A stretch of DNA of 33,155 bases. Origin: an uncultured Planctomycetia bacterium (GTDB taxonomy: Bacteria; Planctomycetota; Phycisphaerae; Phycisphaerales; SM1A02). The notes under the pieces are model-generated. The model searched no databases and was not told the origin of the DNA. It saw only the letters and a list, made by a program, of their open reading frames with translations. The translations under genes and the position numbers were made by a program. Positions 25,987 through 33,155 of this stretch are shown one piece after another (position 1 is the first letter of the stretch; each line of letters starts with the position of its first letter). Where the stretch lies: positions 1 to 33,155 of the forward strand of contig CALFOZ010000156.1 in NCBI GenBank assembly GCA_937919205.1. Reading direction: 5' to 3'.

Positions 25987-28900
25987 ATGCCTCGACGCCA
26001 AGACATTCACACAATCCTGATCATCAGCAGTGGACCAATTGTGATTGGTCAAGGTTGTGAGTTTGATTATTCCGGAACGCAAGCGTGTAAGGCGTTGCGT
26101 GAAGAGGGCTACCGCGTTGTGTTGATCAACTCTAATCCCGCAACCATTATGACGGATCCGGCGTTTAGCGACCGTACCTACATCGAGCCCATCACGCCAG
26201 AGGCCGTGCGAAAAGTCCTACAGAAGGAGCGCGATCTTGGAACACCGATTGACGCACTGCTTCCAACGCTTGGTGGACAGACCGCGCTGAATTGCGCGTG
26301 CGCCCTGCATGACGACGGCACTCTGGCGCGCATGAATGTTGAAATGATCGGCGCTGATCGCAAAGCCATTCACCGCGCCGAAGACCGCGAAGCCTTCCGC
26401 GCCATTGTTGAAAAACTTGGACTGAAGCAACCCAAGTCGCGCACCGTGACAACGGTTGAGGACGCGAAAACATTCGTGCACGAAATTGGTTTTCCCGCCA
26501 TCATTCGCCCCGCGTTCACGCTTGGTGGTTCCGGCGGCGGCATTGCGTGGAACATGGATGAGCTTGAGGAAATCACGCGCCGTGGAATTTCCGCCAGCAT
26601 GATTGGCCAGGTGTTGATCGATCAAAGCGCGCTGGGTTGGAAGGAATATGAGCTTGAAGTGGTGCGCGATCGCAAGGACAACTGCATCATTGTGTGCGGA
26701 ATAGAAAATCTGGACGCCATGGGCGTGCACACTGGCGACAGCATCACCATTGCGCCAATCATGACGCTGAGCGACAAGGAATATCAGCGCATGCGCGACG
26801 CGGCCTTCAGCATTATGCGCGCGGTGGGCGTTGAAACCGGTGGAAGTAATGTGCAGTTCGCGGTCAACCCCGCCAATGGCGACATGGTTGTTGTTGAAAT
26901 GAATCCGCGCGTGAGTCGCTCTAGCGCGTTAGCCAGCAAGGCGACTGGTTTTCCAATCGCAAAGATTGCCGCCAAACTTGCCGTTGGTTACACGCTTGAT
27001 GAATTGCGCAACGATGTGGTGGGAAACACCAGTGCGTGCTTTGAACCAACGCTTGACTATGTCGTGGTGAAGATGCCGCGTTGGACATTTGAAAAATTCC
27101 CGGAGGCCGACGAACGCCTCACCACGCAAATGAAAAGTGTTGGCGAGGCCATGAGTATTGGCCGCACCTTTAAAGAGGCGCTGCAAAAAGTGATTCGCTC
27201 CATGGAGGTCAAGCGCCACGGATTTGGTCTTGATCGAAACGACAAGTGGCTTGCCGCGCAACGCGACACCATCAGCGAGTTGGCCGATGGCAGCGATGTG
27301 GCGTGGCCGATCGCCGAAGAAACACTTGTGCGCAAACTCACCGTGGCCAGTCAGGGGCGCTTGTATTACGTGCGTTACGCCCTGAAAAGCGGCTGGACCG
27401 TGGAGCGCGTCAGTGAACTCACCGGCTACGACCCGTGGTATGTCTCGCAACTTGCGGAGTTGGTGGCCTTTGAAGACGTGTTGTGCAACTATAAATCGCT
27501 AGACCAGTTGCCCAACGAGATTTTATTTCAAGCCAAGGCCCACGGCTACTCCGACGCGCAACTGGCTAATTTATATTTAGGCGCCATCACCACCGACACA
27601 ATTTTGAAAGTGCGCGCGCACCGCAAGAAAGCCGGCATTGATCCCGTGTACAAATTGGTGGACACATGCGCCGCGGAATTTGACGCCGCCACTCCATATT
27701 TTTATTCCACATATGAGCGCGCCTTCACGCACAACGGCAAGCGCGTGCTGGATGACGAAATTAGAATCACCAACAAGCCCAAGGTCATCATTCTTGGTGG
27801 CGGTCCAAATCGCATTGGTCAAGGAATTGAATTTGATTATTGCTGTTGTCAGGCTTCTTTCGCGTGCGCGGAAATGGGTCTTGAAAGCGTGATGATCAAC
27901 TCCAATCCAGAAACCGTGAGCACGGATTTTGACACCAGCGATTTACTTTTCTTCGAGCCACTCACGCTTGAGGACACGCTGAATTGCATTGAACGCCTTA
28001 ACGGTGGCGGCATTGACCAAGGCGCGCGCAGTGGAGGAGTGGTTGGCGTGATTGTGCAATTTGGCGGGCAAACTCCTCTGAATTTGGCGCATGGACTTGC
28101 CAAGGCTGGCGTACCACTGATTGGCACTGGCCTGCAAAGCATTGACGACGCCGAGGACCGCGATCGATTTAAAAATGTCATTGATGAACTTGGCCTTGCG
28201 CAACCGCCCTCTGGAATTGCGCGCGGCCTTGAGCAGGCCGTGGAAATTGCGAATCGCATTGGCTATCCGGTTTTAGTGCGCCCAAGTTATGTGCTTGGCG
28301 GTCGCGGCATGGAAACTTGCTTTGATGAAACAAGTCTGCGCCGCTACATGAGCAAGGCCGTCGAAGTAAGCGACCTTGCGGAAACACCAATCTTGGTGGA
28401 CCACTTTCTAGCCGACGCGATTGAAGTTGATGTTGATGTGATCGCCGATTTCTCGCCAGACGAAAGTTCTCAAACAAAACTTGTTCCACAAACAAGCCCC
28501 AACCCGCGCGCTGTTGTGTGCGGCGTCATGGAGCACATTGAAGAGGCTGGCATTCATTCGGGCGACAGCACCTGCACCGTGCCGCCGTACTCGCTTTCAC
28601 CAGTGATCGTGCGCCGCATTCGCGAACAGTCCATGGCGCTGGCCAAAAAACTTCGCGTGCGCGGACTTATGAATGTGCAAATGGCCGTGAAGGATGATGT
28701 GATCTATGTGCTTGAAGTGAATCCGCGCGCCAGCCGCACCACTCCATTTATTAGCAAGGCCAAGGGCGTTGCGTATGCGCGCCTTGCCGCGCGAGTGATG
28801 ATGGGCGCCTCGCTTGATGAACTGAACGTGCATGAAACCGCCGACACGGGTTTCTTTGCCGTGAAAGAAAGCGTTTTTCCATTCGCCAAATTTCCGGGCG

Positions 28901-29526
28901 TGGATGTAATTCTGGGTCCAGAGATGCGCTCCACTGGCGAAGTCATGGGCGCCGACCGCAGTCTGCCCGTTGCGTTTGCCAAGGCGCAAATTGCGGCGGG
29001 CGTGATGTTGCCTATTCAAGGAAATGTTTTTGTATCCGTGCGCGACAGCGACAAGAAGCATGTGTGTGAACTGGGTCGCTCGCTCACGCGCATGGGATTT
29101 AAATTATTCGCCTCACACGGAACGCACGTGGAACTTTCCAAACAAAATATTCCTGCCATCGCACTGCGCAAAATTTCCGAAGGCGCTCGCCCCAATGTGC
29201 TTGACCTTATTCGTAGCGGCGAAATACATTTAATTCTGAACACCGCCACGCGCAAAGGCGGCGAAACCGATGAAGGAAAAATCCGCGCGCAAGCCGTGCG
29301 CAGTGGCGTGCCAATTGTCACCACCATTTCTGGCGCACGCGCCGCGGTGCAAGCCATTGCCGGCATGCAGGCCGAGCCATGGAACGTGTTCGCCATTCAA
29401 GATTATTTTCCACACCTGGCACGCCCGGCTTTCAAGCCCGCGACAGCAACGCCCGCGCCCGAACACAACCGCGCCAATGACAACGCAAATAATAAAGACA
29501 CTCACCCATCACCCGTTCATAATTAA
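25987..29526 (+). CDS. carB: Carbamoyl-phosphate synthase large subunit
   Basis: CarB joins glutamine-derived ammonia, bicarbonate and two ATP into carbamoyl phosphate for arginine and pyrimidine synthesis, working with CarA, which is not in this window. From ATG 25987 it has 1179 residues, against about 1070 in E. coli. Both ATP-grasp halves are intact. The first opens [16 protein letters not shown] and the second [15 protein letters not shown] at about 603, each followed by an N-P-R-x-S/A-R-x2 segment. An MGS-like allosteric domain lies near the C-terminus. Extra sequence is a Ser/Asp/Thr-rich insertion at about 821-842 and a Pro/Ala/Asn-rich tail from about 1141. The start matches the family M-P-[KR]-R-x-D-I; the frame is open upstream. 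A TAGACT box lies at 25917-25922. Confidence 0.97.
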   Translation: MPRRQDIHTILIISSGPIVIGQGCEFDYSGTQACKALREEGYRVVLINSNPATIMTDPAFSDRTYIEPITPEAVRKVLQKERDLGTPIDALLPTLGGQTALNCACALHDDGTLARMNVEMIGADRKAIHRAEDREAFRAIVEKLGLKQPKSRTVTTVEDAKTFVHEIGFPAIIRPAFTLGGSGGGIAWNMDELEEITRRGISASMIGQVLIDQSALGWKEYELEVVRDRKDNCIIVCGIENLDAMGVHTGDSITIAPIMTLSDKEYQRMRDAAFSIMRAVGVETGGSNVQFAVNPANGDMVVVEMNPRVSRSSALASKATGFPIAKIAAKLAVGYTLDELRNDVVGNTSACFEPTLDYVVVKMPRWTFEKFPEADERLTTQMKSVGEAMSIGRTFKEALQKVIRSMEVKRHGFGLDRNDKWLAAQRDTISELADGSDVAWPIAEETLVRKLTVASQGRLYYVRYALKSGWTVERVSELTGYDPWYVSQLAELVAFEDVLCNYKSLDQLPNEILFQAKAHGYSDAQLANLYLGAITTDTILKVRAHRKKAGIDPVYKLVDTCAAEFDAATPYFYSTYERAFTHNGKRVLDDEIRITNKPKVIILGGGPNRIGQGIEFDYCCCQASFACAEMGLESVMINSNPETVSTDFDTSDLLFFEPLTLEDTLNCIERLNGGGIDQGARSGGVVGVIVQFGGQTPLNLAHGLAKAGVPLIGTGLQSIDDAEDRDRFKNVIDELGLAQPPSGIARGLEQAVEIANRIGYPVLVRPSYVLGGRGMETCFDETSLRRYMSKAVEVSDLAETPILVDHFLADAIEVDVDVIADFSPDESSQTKLVPQTSPNPRAVVCGVMEHIEEAGIHSGDSTCTVPPYSLSPVIVRRIREQSMALAKKLRVRGLMNVQMAVKDDVIYVLEVNPRASRTTPFISKAKGVAYARLAARVMMGASLDELNVHETADTGFFAVKESVFPFAKFPGVDVILGPEMRSTGEVMGADRSLPVAFAKAQIAAGVMLPIQGNVFVSVRDSDKKHVCELGRSLTRMGFKLFASHGTHVELSKQNIPAIALRKISEGARPNVLDLIRSGEIHLILNTATRKGGETDEGKIRAQAVRSGVPIVTTISGARAAVQAIAGMQAEPWNVFAIQDYFPHLARPAFKPATATPAPEHNRANDNANNKDTHPSPVHN

Positions 29527-29675
29527 TGTGCGCCGCGTGCCCCAACCGTGCCCGCGCTCAATCAAAGACCCCGCAATGACCGACCCATTCGCTTTCAAAC
29601 CAGCGAAACACAACCAACACGCCGCCACGCGCGCCGCCCGCAACCCCCACTTGCATTTTTTAGCATCTGCCTAGA

Positions 29676-31031
29676 ATGTCAACCCACATGTCGCTCAACC
29701 TGAATCAATATCTGCCCTCGTGGCTTCCGGCGCTTCCGCAAACCATGCAAATCATTGTTGGTCTCATCGTGATCCTGATCATGTTGCATGTCATCTTGAT
29801 TGGCTGTGCGTACTCAATCATGTTGGAGCGCAAACTAAGTTCATGGATGCAAGACCGCGTGGGACCAAATCGCACCGGCCCATTCGGCTTGTTGCAACCC
29901 ATCGCCGACGGTTTGAAATTTCTCATGAAGGAAGAATTTGTTCCCGCGGGCGCCGACAAAATTTTGTTCATGATTGCGCCCGCGCTACTGATGGTTCCAG
30001 CCATGATCACATTCGCCATTGTTCCGTGGGCCGGCACGCTGAACTTTGACACGCTTCCGTTTGGTCTTGCAGAAACACTTGGTCTGCAAGGCATCAGCGT
30101 GAAAATGTGCGGCGCCGTAGTGAGCATTGGCATGATTTATTTGCTGGCCATTGCAAGTCTGGGCGTGTACGGCGTGGCGCTTGGTGGTTGGGCCAGCAAC
30201 AGCAAGTTCAGTTTCCTGGGCGGCCTTCGCGCCAGCGCGCAAATGATTTCATATGAAATTCCCATGGGTTTATCGCTGCTTTGCATCATTCTTACGGCTG
30301 GCAATCTTGACCCATACGGAATTGTTGTGGCACAAACTGGCGGTGGCATGTGGAACATTGTCCAGCAACCCGTCGCCGCCATAATCTTCTATACATGCTT
30401 GCTTGCCGAAGCCAACCGCGCGCCATTTGATTTAGCCGAAGCGGAAAGCGAACTGGTTGGTGGCTACCACACCGAATATTCCAGCATGCGCTTCGCCATG
30501 TTTTTCCTGGGCGAATATTTCCATCTCATCACCGGCGCCGCGTTCTTTAGTTTGCTGTTCCTTGGCGGCTGGAGCATTAGTCCATTTGGTTTGTGGTTCG
30601 ACTTGCCAGCCGAGGGCAGTCTGCTTCTCATCGGCGCGCAATTTGCCGTGATGATGGCCAAAGTCATCTTCATGGTTGCATTCGCCATGGCCATTCGCTG
30701 GACGCTTCCGCGCTTTCGCTTTGATCAACTCATGCGCCTGGCCTGGGAAGGCCTCATTCCAACTTCGCTCATGGTGTTGCTTATGACGGCGGCGTTCGTG
30801 TTCATGGGTTGGAATTCATACATTTGGATTGGCTCACTTGGTTGCATCGCGGTGCTGTATTTAATTTCGCCGCTTATGCCGCGCCAGGCTTCGCCAAATC
30901 ACAGAATTCCAATGATTGGAAGTCGTTTCAGCCCCATGGTCGATGGCACCGGCTCCGTTAGCCGCCACCCAATTGCCATGAGTGACGCGGCCATTCCTGA
31001 TCCGCGCCAAGGCCCGCTCAGCATTCACTAG
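29676..31031 (+). CDS. nuoH: NADH-quinone oxidoreductase subunit H (complex I)
   Basis: NuoH is the eight-helix membrane subunit that forms the quinone chamber of complex I together with NuoB and NuoD. The protein has up to 451 residues, against about 325-350 usually. The diagnostic loops are intact: E-R-K-L-S-S-W-M-Q-D-R-V-G-P-N-R, then G-L-L-Q-P-I-A-D-G-L-K, and E-A-N-R-A-P-F-D-L-A-E-A-E-S-E-L-V-G-G-Y. A roughly 50-residue Pro/Ser/His tail follows the last helix. TTGCAT, a 15-bp spacer and TAGAAT (29672-29677) resemble a promoter and overlap ATG 29676. If so, the real start may be ATG 29688, four codons later. It stands alone, 149 bp after carB and far from nuoA. Confidence 0.95.
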   Translation: MSTHMSLNLNQYLPSWLPALPQTMQIIVGLIVILIMLHVILIGCAYSIMLERKLSSWMQDRVGPNRTGPFGLLQPIADGLKFLMKEEFVPAGADKILFMIAPALLMVPAMITFAIVPWAGTLNFDTLPFGLAETLGLQGISVKMCGAVVSIGMIYLLAIASLGVYGVALGGWASNSKFSFLGGLRASAQMISYEIPMGLSLLCIILTAGNLDPYGIVVAQTGGGMWNIVQQPVAAIIFYTCLLAEANRAPFDLAEAESELVGGYHTEYSSMRFAMFFLGEYFHLITGAAFFSLLFLGGWSISPFGLWFDLPAEGSLLLIGAQFAVMMAKVIFMVAFAMAIRWTLPRFRFDQLMRLAWEGLIPTSLMVLLMTAAFVFMGWNSYIWIGSLGCIAVLYLISPLMPRQASPNHRIPMIGSRFSPMVDGTGSVSRHPIAMSDAAIPDPRQGPLSIH

Positions 31032-31059
31032 TTCAGCAACGCGGCCTTGGGCTTGCGGC

Positions 31060-31096
31060 TTCAACCACTTGGCTTCAACCACGTGAATTCAACCAC
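31060..31096 (+). repeat. Three TTCAACCAC repeats with a 14-bp period
   Basis: TTCAACCAC occurs at 31060, 31074 and 31088, exactly 14 bp apart. The first two copies share a longer GGCTTCAACCAC core. The array begins 29 bp after the nuoH stop. Confidence 0.75.
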
Positions 31097-31556
31097 TCGA
31101 CAGCGCACATACTCCACGCGCCCAAAGCCTGCCACGTATTCGCCAATTCAGTTTCAAACGCAACGCTCGCCACGGCAAACGCAAGGCTGTGCACAAATTA
31201 ATTCACGCACAAACCGTTTTATAAAAACAACTTGCGCCAACACCGCGCATGTTGTGCACACTCATCCACAAACATATTTGCTATTCATTGCCCGCGCGAA
31301 GCAAGCCGGCGCATTCGTCCAACCCACGCGCCATAGTCAAGCACCGCCCGCAAGCGTGCCGCGCGCGATGGCATGCGGCCAACATCCGTTCCGAAAGCCG
31401 TGTCAGCGCGCCACTTCCAATACGCGCCACGCAATTTAAACTTTGACAACACCGCAAGTCGCGCCAATTGCCACAACGCGTCAATTGTATGTTTCATTGA
31501 TTCTCCAACGCGTCACCCATGTGTTGGTTTGAAAGCATGTGCGCCATCATCGTAAT

Positions 31557-31570
31557 CAATCACGTGATTG
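31557..31570. promoter_or_regulatory. Perfect 14-bp palindrome CAATCACGTGATTG
   Basis: The dyad is fully symmetric around CACGTG but does not fit parS, because the flanking positions are CAAT/ATTG instead of GTTN/NAAC. It may be an operator for a homodimeric regulator. It is immediately followed by a GC-rich hairpin. Confidence 0.4.
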
Positions 31571-31573
31571 TGT

Positions 31574-31592
31574 CGCGCCCACTTGTGGCGCG
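31574..31592. other. GC-rich stem-loop CGCGCC/GGCGCG
   Basis: CGCGCC (31574-31579) pairs with GGCGCG (31587-31592) around a 7-nt loop. Alternatively it forms an 8-bp stem with one bulged C. An A/T-rich stretch with two AATAATT copies follows at 31596-31614. It resembles a terminator or cruciform, but no gene ends nearby. Confidence 0.35.
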
Positions 31593-31779
31593 CGCAATAA
31601 TTTTGAAAATAATTCCAACATTCACTGTTACAAATAGCAAACACGCACTATATTGTTCACAACAAGAGCGCTTGCGCACTTGCCAACGTTGGTGACGCGA
31701 TGGCGCATCACCACAGCACACCTCATGCTCGTCACTATGCGACGCCGATCGAAACTCCGACTCGATTGGTGTCGCTGTC

Positions 31780-31795
31780 TGTATTTACAAATACA
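31780..31795. promoter_or_regulatory. Inverted repeat TGTATTT-AC-AAATACA upstream of radA
   Basis: The two perfect 7-bp arms are separated by 2 bp. A third direct TGTATTT half-site lies at 31812-31818. The pair is centred about 77 bp before the radA start and could be an operator controlling radA. Confidence 0.45.
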
Positions 31796-31852
31796 AAGTA
31801 ATAAATATCGCTGTATTTGCGCCTATTTTCACCAACCCGTGCGCGCCCGCCG

Positions 31853-31858
31853 TAGAAT
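31853..31858 (+). promoter_or_regulatory. -10-like hexamer, leaderless-type, of radA
   Basis: TAGAAT is followed by CATCGC (6 nt) and then GTG 31865. The hexamer also contains the in-frame TAG stop that limits the radA frame, so no earlier start is possible. No good -35 box is seen. Confidence 0.5.
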
Positions 31859-31864
31859 CATCGC

Positions 31865-33155
31865 GTGGCCAAAGAGCGCGTGTCTTATCTATGCGGCGCT
31901 TGTGGCGCCAACCATCCAAAGTGGTTGGGCAAGTGCCCAGATTGCGGAACATGGGATTCGCTACAGCGATTTGTTGAGGCCAAGCCAACGCCCGGCATGT
32001 TGCCCGTTAGCGTTCACATGGACACCGAGCTCTCCAGCGAGGCGCAACCGCTTGGTGAAATTCAAGCCTCGCTTATTCCCCGTATTGCAAGTGGTGTTGC
32101 AGAGTTTGACCGCGTGCTTGGCGGCGGATTTGTTCCAGGCAGTGTGGTGTTGCTTGGTGGCGACCCCGGAATTGGAAAGAGCACACTTCTTTTGCAAGCA
32201 CTTGCGGCACTAGCCGATGGTGGCAGTACCGTGCTGTACGCAAGCAGTGAAGAAAGCGCGCATCAGTTGCGCCTGCGCGCCGAGCGTCTTGAGACCGCCA
32301 CCACAATTTCTTTAGGTCACACACAAAGTGCCGCAACTTCTTCGTTTGAAAATTCTCTTTCGCAAAATTCAGAAACCGATTCAACAAGCGCGCAAGAAAA
32401 TCCCACTACAACCAAACGCGCTCAAAACATTTCACGCGAGAAAAATTTATGGATTCACGCGCAGAGCAATCTTGCGCGCATTATTGAGCAAGCGCGCAAA
32501 CTGAATCCAACCGTGCTGGTTGTTGATTCAATTCAGCTTGTGCATCGCGTAGACATTGACGCCGTTCCCGGCAGTGTTTCTCAACTGCGCCGCTGTGCGC
32601 TTGATTTGGTTGCGCTTGCAAAAACAACGGGAATTATCGTTGTAATTGTGGGTCACGTCACCAAAGACGGATTGCTTGCGGGCCCGCGCTTGTTGGAACA
32701 CTTAGTAGATGTGGTACTCAGTTTCGAAGGCGACCGTCATTACGCGCACCGCGTTGTGCGCGCCGCAAAAAATCGTTTTGGTAGCACGCTTGAAGTTGGT
32801 CTGTTTGAAATGACATCGCTTGGTCTGCGCCAAGTTGATGAAAGCGCGCTCGCCGCTGATCCATCGCTTGCACCGCGACCTGGCTCGGTGTGTGTTCCAA
32901 CAATGGCCGGTACACGCTGTTTGCTTGCGGAAGTTCAAGCGCTTACTGCAACTGGTTTAGTTGGCGCCGCAAAAAGAAAAGCCTCGGGCGTTGATGCAAG
33001 CCGCCTTGCAATGTTGATTGCGGTGCTAGAACAACACGGCGGTCTGCGATTAGGCGACCAAGATGTGTACGCCGCCGCCGCCGGCGGCCTAAAAGTGCTT
33101 GAACCCGCCGCAGATTTAGCTATTTCACTTGCAGTTGCAGGCGCCAGACTTGGCC
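31865..33155 (+). CDS. radA: DNA repair protein RadA (partial, 3' end beyond window)
   Basis: RadA (Sms) is a RecA-like ATPase that processes recombination intermediates. The first 430 residues are present and the frame is open at the window end. The N-terminal zinc finger is C10-x2-C13...C24-x2-C27. Walker A is G-G-D-P-G-I-G-K105-S, Walker B lies around D221 in L-V-V-D-S, and the RadA-specific K302-N-R-F-G motif is present. The Lon-like C-terminal domain is reached but cut. A Ser/Thr/Gln/Asn-rich insertion of about 45-50 residues (about 143-194) splits the region between the A-S-S-E-E-S helix and the W-I-H-A-Q strand, where most homologues have only a few residues. The start is GTG 31865, since an in-frame TAG lies just upstream; a second GTG at 31880 is possible. 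There is no Shine-Dalgarno. Confidence 0.96.
   Translation, partial: MAKERVSYLCGACGANHPKWLGKCPDCGTWDSLQRFVEAKPTPGMLPVSVHMDTELSSEAQPLGEIQASLIPRIASGVAEFDRVLGGGFVPGSVVLLGGDPGIGKSTLLLQALAALADGGSTVLYASSEESAHQLRLRAERLETATTISLGHTQSAATSSFENSLSQNSETDSTSAQENPTTTKRAQNISREKNLWIHAQSNLARIIEQARKLNPTVLVVDSIQLVHRVDIDAVPGSVSQLRRCALDLVALAKTTGIIVVIVGHVTKDGLLAGPRLLEHLVDVVLSFEGDRHYAHRVVRAAKNRFGSTLEVGLFEMTSLGLRQVDESALAADPSLAPRPGSVCVPTMAGTRCLLAEVQALTATGLVGAAKRKASGVDASRLAMLIAVLEQHGGLRLGDQDVYAAAAGGLKVLEPAADLAISLAVAGARLG

Larger units (their letters stand above)
31032..31864. other. 833-bp non-coding region upstream of radA, rich in dyads and repeats
   Basis: No convincing gene is present: short ORFs here lack a family match, a ribosome site or a plausible composition. 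The stretch holds a 14-bp-period repeat just after nuoH, three TTGTNCACA 9-mers (31188-31196 minus strand, 31252-31260, 31653-31661), one TCATCCACA (31262-31270), a perfect 14-bp palindrome, a GC-rich hairpin, and a TGTATTT inverted repeat close to radA. It is by far the longest gap in the window. It could be a control or replication-related region, or a decayed gene. Confidence 0.6.

Noticed and set aside
31047-31439. 130-codon open frame in the long non-coding region
   Set aside because: Its composition is dominated by Thr, Arg, Pro and His with no hydrophobic core, it has no ribosome site, and its N-terminal part is just the TTCAACCAC repeat.
31653-32213. 186-codon open frame overlapping the radA start in another frame
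   Set aside because: The radA frame carries zinc-finger and Walker motifs across the overlap, whereas this frame has no family features.
1-33155. CRISPR arrays, insertion sequences, rRNA genes, toxin-antitoxin pairs and defence islands
   Set aside because: No regularly spaced long repeats, transposase motifs, rRNA segments or defence-type domains were seen on either strand.

Overview
The window is 33 kb of a densely coded bacterial chromosome of roughly balanced base composition. About 24 genes can be assigned, almost all housekeeping. There is no integrase-bearing island, insertion sequence, prophage, CRISPR array or rRNA. Lipoprotein signal peptides, complex I subunits, a YceI protein and a secreted M28-PDZ peptidase point to a Gram-negative, respiring aquatic-type bacterium. 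Single genes of pathways that are usually clustered (nuoA, nuoH, trpC, carB, gcvP, ruvA) are scattered here. Together with a Hyi-type TIM-barrel protein that has an N-terminal export signal, this makes me lean towards Planctomycetota (Phycisphaerae-like). That placement is inference and not secure.

Layout. 0-0.9 kb: a small DUF2892 membrane protein, tRNA-Pro(TGG) and nuoA. 0.9-4.3 kb, minus strand: an aldo/keto reductase and a secreted M28 peptidase with a PDZ domain. 4.5-10.7 kb, plus strand: a SYLF lipoprotein, full-length gcvP with a hydroxypyruvate-isomerase-like gene, and a beta-CASP nuclease. 10.9-12.1 kb: a minus-strand parB with two parS palindromes, one inside the gene and one just upstream of it. 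12.3-16.6 kb: YceI, a multi-pass membrane protein, a lipoprotein with Ig-like or carboxypeptidase-regulatory-type repeats, then apaG overlapping asd. 16.7-20.8 kb: trpC (minus), diverging from a CPBP protease that overlaps trpS, then a small Cys-rich ORF overlapping a Xer recombinase. 20.9-23.3 kb: zwf and pgl, the oxidative pentose-phosphate entry. 23.4-25.8 kb, minus strand: ruvX, a mannose-1-phosphate guanylyltransferase gene and ruvA. 26.0-31.0 kb: carB and nuoH. 31.0-31.9 kb: an 830-bp non-coding stretch rich in dyads and repeats. 31.9 kb to the end: radA, cut by the window edge.

How the genes work together. Chromosome maintenance is represented by parB/parS, a Xer recombinase, ruvA, ruvX and radA. 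Glycine cleavage is represented by gcvP next to a Hyi-like gene, NADPH supply by zwf and pgl, and amino-acid and pyrimidine synthesis by asd, trpC and carB. Respiration is represented by nuoA and nuoH.

The most interesting non-gene signals are four. (1) A -10-like TANNNT hexamer sits exactly 6 nt before the start codon of at least six genes, which suggests widespread leaderless transcription. (2) parB has two parS sites and no adjacent parA. (3) The radA upstream region carries clustered TTGTNCACA 9-mers and several perfect dyads. (4) Two short iteron-like tandem repeats, with periods of 11 and 14 bp, lie at gene 3' ends. I see no convincing wholly new multi-gene system.
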